Positions 31,921 through 34,041 of a stretch of DNA of 34,041 nt are shown here, one piece after another. This stretch comes from CAYQTE01 sp964420285 (GTDB taxonomy: Bacteria; Planctomycetota; Phycisphaerae; Tepidisphaerales; Tepidisphaeraceae). Under the pieces are notes generated by a model. It saw only the letters and a program-made list of their open reading frames with translations. It had not been told where the DNA came from and searched no databases. Position 1 is the stretch's first letter; each line of letters starts with the position of its first letter. The DNA is taken from NCBI GenBank assembly GCA_964420285.1, contig CAYQTE010000054.1, forward strand, positions 1 to 34,041. The letters run 5' to 3'. The translations under genes and the position numbers were made by a program.

Positions 31921-31962
31921 AGCCAAGAAACCAAACCCGCGTGGACGTGATTGGAAACCAAT

Positions 31963-32445
31963 ATGGATGCCGCGATCCTCGAAAGACTCATGATCGACGA
32001 TGCCCTCGGCGCATTATCACCCGACGTGCGGGCGCTTCTGCAGGCGCACCTGAGCGGCCGGGAATCCGAATTGGCCCAGTGGCATCGCGTAGCGGACACG
32101 GCAAAACTGGCTTTGCCCCCGGCCACGGTGGAATCACTTCCGCCGTTTCCGCGCCGCTTTGGGTGGCGCATGGCGCCATCGCTGGCCATGGGACTTGCCG
32201 CCGCAGCGGTGCTGCTTCTGGGCATCGGAATCGGATGGCGAGTCGCTCCGTCGCCGTCAGTTCCGATCGCGGCGGCGCATACTCCAGCTCCGCCGCGGCC
32301 GGTGGCAACGGCGGGCGTTACGGATTTCTGGTCCTCCAATCGCCTGGTGGCCGTTGCTCTCGATACCGAGCGCCACGCCCAGCCGGCCCCGCATTGGAAT
32401 CCATCAACAAACAACGACATTCAAAGCATGGGAGGTGTTCGATGA
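31963..32445 (+). CDS. Putative membrane-anchored anti-sigma factor
   Basis: A 160-residue single-pass membrane protein. The cytoplasmic N-terminus (MDAAILERLMIDDALGALSP, then DVRALLQAHLSGRESELAQW) resembles the sigma-binding helices of ECF anti-sigma factors but lacks the HxxxCxxC zinc motif. A membrane helix at about 71-93 (APSLAMGLAAAAVLLLGIGIGW) follows, then a Pro/Ala-rich periplasmic part. The gene begins 42 bases after the sigma-factor stop, and its stop overlaps the next ATG. The assignment rests on position, topology and N-terminal pattern. An in-frame TTG 12 bases upstream was not used. Confidence 0.72.
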   Translation: MDAAILERLMIDDALGALSPDVRALLQAHLSGRESELAQWHRVADTAKLALPPATVESLPPFPRRFGWRMAPSLAMGLAAAAVLLLGIGIGWRVAPSPSVPIAAAHTPAPPRPVATAGVTDFWSSNRLVAVALDTERHAQPAPHWNPSTNNDIQSMGGVR

Positions 32446-33911
32446 GCGCGCGACGATTTTGGCTTGCAATCATCATGGCTTTCATCGTGACGGGATGCAT
32501 ACCCGAGCGATACCAGTGGTCGCCGGATGGACGATGGATGACCGTGCTGACTGGCCATGGCCTGCGCATCGCCGATGCCGATGGAAAATTGACTGACATC
32601 AATATCCCCGACGCACTGGTTGCGAGCTGGTTCCCCGATTCCAAACGCCTGCTCGTTGGCAAGCAGACCACCTACGGCACATGGAATGAACTGTCAAAGA
32701 ATCTGACACCGGAGCAGGTAAGAGCAATCACCGACGCCGCACGGCGAGCACGTGCCGCGGCGATCGCCTATCAATGGAACGGGCCGGCCAAAACCGACTG
32801 GAACACTTTTAGGGATACATTCATGAATGCCGAAGCCGAGGCCGGGCGCGAAGCCCTGGTGTACCTCGATCTCGGTGGGGCAATCGGCATTTATTTGCGC
32901 GAACACGACGACCAGGGGCAACTGAAAAAAGCCCTGCCTGCCGAGCGATGGCAGGAGCTCCAGCAACTCAACCAGCAAATCTCCTGTGTCGATGTCTATG
33001 CGGTTGATGCGTCCGGCGCGAGAATCGGCGATCGATTGATGGCCGATCTTGTCCAGTCGCCGTGCGAGATGCGCGTCTCCCCAACAGGAACGGCGGCCGT
33101 CGTCGTCATACAGCATGCGCAAGATGCGCGACCGAAGCTCGATCAATTGTGGGTTGTTCCGACCGATGGCAACAAGCCCGCTGTGCAGATCAGTGGGTCG
33201 GCCGCGTCGTATCCGGATTGGTCGCCCGATGGACAATACGTCGCCTACGCCGAGGCGACGGCCGGACAGACCGACGATCAGTGGCTCGGCTCGATCAGCC
33301 GCCTTCGCGTCGTCGACGGCGACGGGAAATTGATCGACAAACCCGGCGGCGGTGAACAACTGGCCGGGCTGATCGGCAATGAATTCACGCGCGTTCGCTA
33401 TCTCAAGGACGGCCGGATCATCTTCGCCAGCGTCCAGGAGAACCTGCCGGCCACGCCCAACGACGTGTCGCAGCGCGCCGAACTGTTCAGTATTTGGCCG
33501 GGAAAACAAGCCACGGTCAGCCGTCTGTTGACCCGTCAGGCGATCGAGGAAATTGGCGACTGTGCACAATATTTTGAGGTCAGTCCCAACGGCATGCACG
33601 TGTCGATTCCGGACCAGGGGGGCAAGGTCTCCGTCGTTGACATGGCCAGTGGGTCGGTCACCGACGTGCAGCCAATTGAGATTCCGTCGCGCAATCAGCA
33701 AGGGGGGCCTTCTTTGCCAAGCGTGCCGACATGGCGGTCCAATGACGAGTTGACGTTTGTTGCTCCCGATAGCTCGCAGCATCTCCGCGTTGTGCTTTGG
33801 TCGCTGTCGAACAGCAGCGGAAGGACGTTGAGCAACACCTGGCCGCCGGAGATCATGCAGGAAATGGAGCGCCAACCGACAACCAGCCCGGCCACACAGT
33901 CGGCACATTGA
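32442..33911 (+). CDS. Predicted lipoprotein with TolB/WD40-like repeats
   Basis: A 489-residue protein. RFWLAIIMAFIVTGC gives a lipoprotein signal with Cys19 as the acylated residue. The mature part has WSPDGRWMTVLTG (about 26), WFPDSKRLLVG, YPDWSPDGQYVAYAEA (about 257), VRYLKDGRIIFAS and FEVSPNGMHVSIPDQGG, the S/P-D-G-x-x-hydrophobic pattern of TolB-type beta-propeller blades. An insertion of roughly 100 residues (about 85-190, helical, Gln/Glu-rich) breaks the propeller after the first blades. The ATG at 32442 overlaps the anti-sigma stop (ATGA) and has GGAGG six bases before it; the longer open frame upstream is a shadow of the anti-sigma gene. An envelope sensor or client of the sigma system is a plausible but unproven role. 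Confidence 0.82.
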   Translation: MSARRFWLAIIMAFIVTGCIPERYQWSPDGRWMTVLTGHGLRIADADGKLTDINIPDALVASWFPDSKRLLVGKQTTYGTWNELSKNLTPEQVRAITDAARRARAAAIAYQWNGPAKTDWNTFRDTFMNAEAEAGREALVYLDLGGAIGIYLREHDDQGQLKKALPAERWQELQQLNQQISCVDVYAVDASGARIGDRLMADLVQSPCEMRVSPTGTAAVVVIQHAQDARPKLDQLWVVPTDGNKPAVQISGSAASYPDWSPDGQYVAYAEATAGQTDDQWLGSISRLRVVDGDGKLIDKPGGGEQLAGLIGNEFTRVRYLKDGRIIFASVQENLPATPNDVSQRAELFSIWPGKQATVSRLLTRQAIEEIGDCAQYFEVSPNGMHVSIPDQGGKVSVVDMASGSVTDVQPIEIPSRNQQGGPSLPSVPTWRSNDELTFVAPDSSQHLRVVLWSLSNSSGRTLSNTWPPEIMQEMERQPTTSPATQSAH

Positions 33912-34041
33912 CGGTCGGCCGCCCGATGGCCCATTGAAAATTTACTGGCATTCACCCCGCGCACCCGTTTGCAGCCCGGCCGGCTTGTTATTACCATTCC
34001 CGTCAACCGGGCGATTCAGTTGCTTGCTCTGAATCGCGCTA
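33912..34041. other. Non-coding end of window
   Basis: About 130 bases after the lipoprotein stop. No gene start, promoter or T-tailed hairpin is recognisable. Confidence 0.4.

Overview
The window is a GC-rich bacterial chromosome segment, almost certainly from a planctomycete and probably a member of the Phycisphaerae/Tepidisphaerales side of the phylum. The main evidence is four large exported proteins that carry the planctomycete LEPR-XLL N-terminal signature (LERRMLLS, LLEQRRLLS, LESRLLLT, LLEQRVLLS) together with RTX-type calcium-binding repeats. A membrane protein with a CxxC zinc ribbon of planctomycete style, an Unstab_antitox/RelE addiction module and REP-like GC-rich intergenic palindromes fit the same picture. 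The taxonomic call is inference; no rRNA is present.

Layout. 1-1.6 kb: an intergenic inverted repeat, then NADP-dependent isocitrate dehydrogenase (icd). 1.65-2.3 kb (minus): a ParD/ParE-type toxin-antitoxin pair with a good promoter. 2.46-4.0 kb: a zinc-ribbon membrane protein. 4.05-4.6 kb: a decayed VapBC-like locus whose antitoxin gene is split by a 162-bp MITE-like element and whose PIN toxin is truncated. 4.6-6.5 kb (minus): the first LEPR-XLL protein. 6.5-7.3 kb: an intergenic region with a doublet of inverted REP-like palindromes and a broken small gene. 7.3-13.3 kb (plus): an SDR oxidoreductase, uvrB, a second TA module, a lipoprotein, rdgB and a universal stress protein; two related purine-rich tracts follow uvrB and overlap the end of rdgB.

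13.28-15.92 kb (minus): a compact S-T-A energy-coupling-factor (ECF) transporter operon. Its ATPase is a single-chain double NBD with one intact and one dead ATP site. 16.0-16.6 kb: a DUF559 endonuclease-like gene enclosed by nested inverted repeats of the same family as the orphan doublet near 6.8 kb. 16.95-20.26 kb: a large secretin with N-terminal TPR-like repeats. 20.3-29.2 kb: a tandem array of three LEPR-XLL proteins (a sedolisin-family peptidase, a PPC/HYDIN-like protein and a delta-60/multi-repeat protein), the last two with C-terminal RTX repeats. 29.3-31.4 kb: rpmB, gatC and gatA. 31.46-33.9 kb: an ECF sigma factor, a membrane anti-sigma-like protein and a TolB-like lipoprotein in one operon.

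How the parts work together. Housekeeping genes (icd, uvrB, rdgB, rpmB, gatCA) are interspersed with a surface/secretion region (secretin plus LEPR-XLL proteins) and with small selfish or decaying elements (three TA loci, a MITE, REP-like doublets). The strongest candidates for something undescribed are the DUF559 gene flanked by REP-like inverted repeats, with a matching gene-less doublet elsewhere in the window, and the secretin/LEPR-XLL array, which includes a sedolisin whose usual pro-domain position is occupied by RTX-like repeats.
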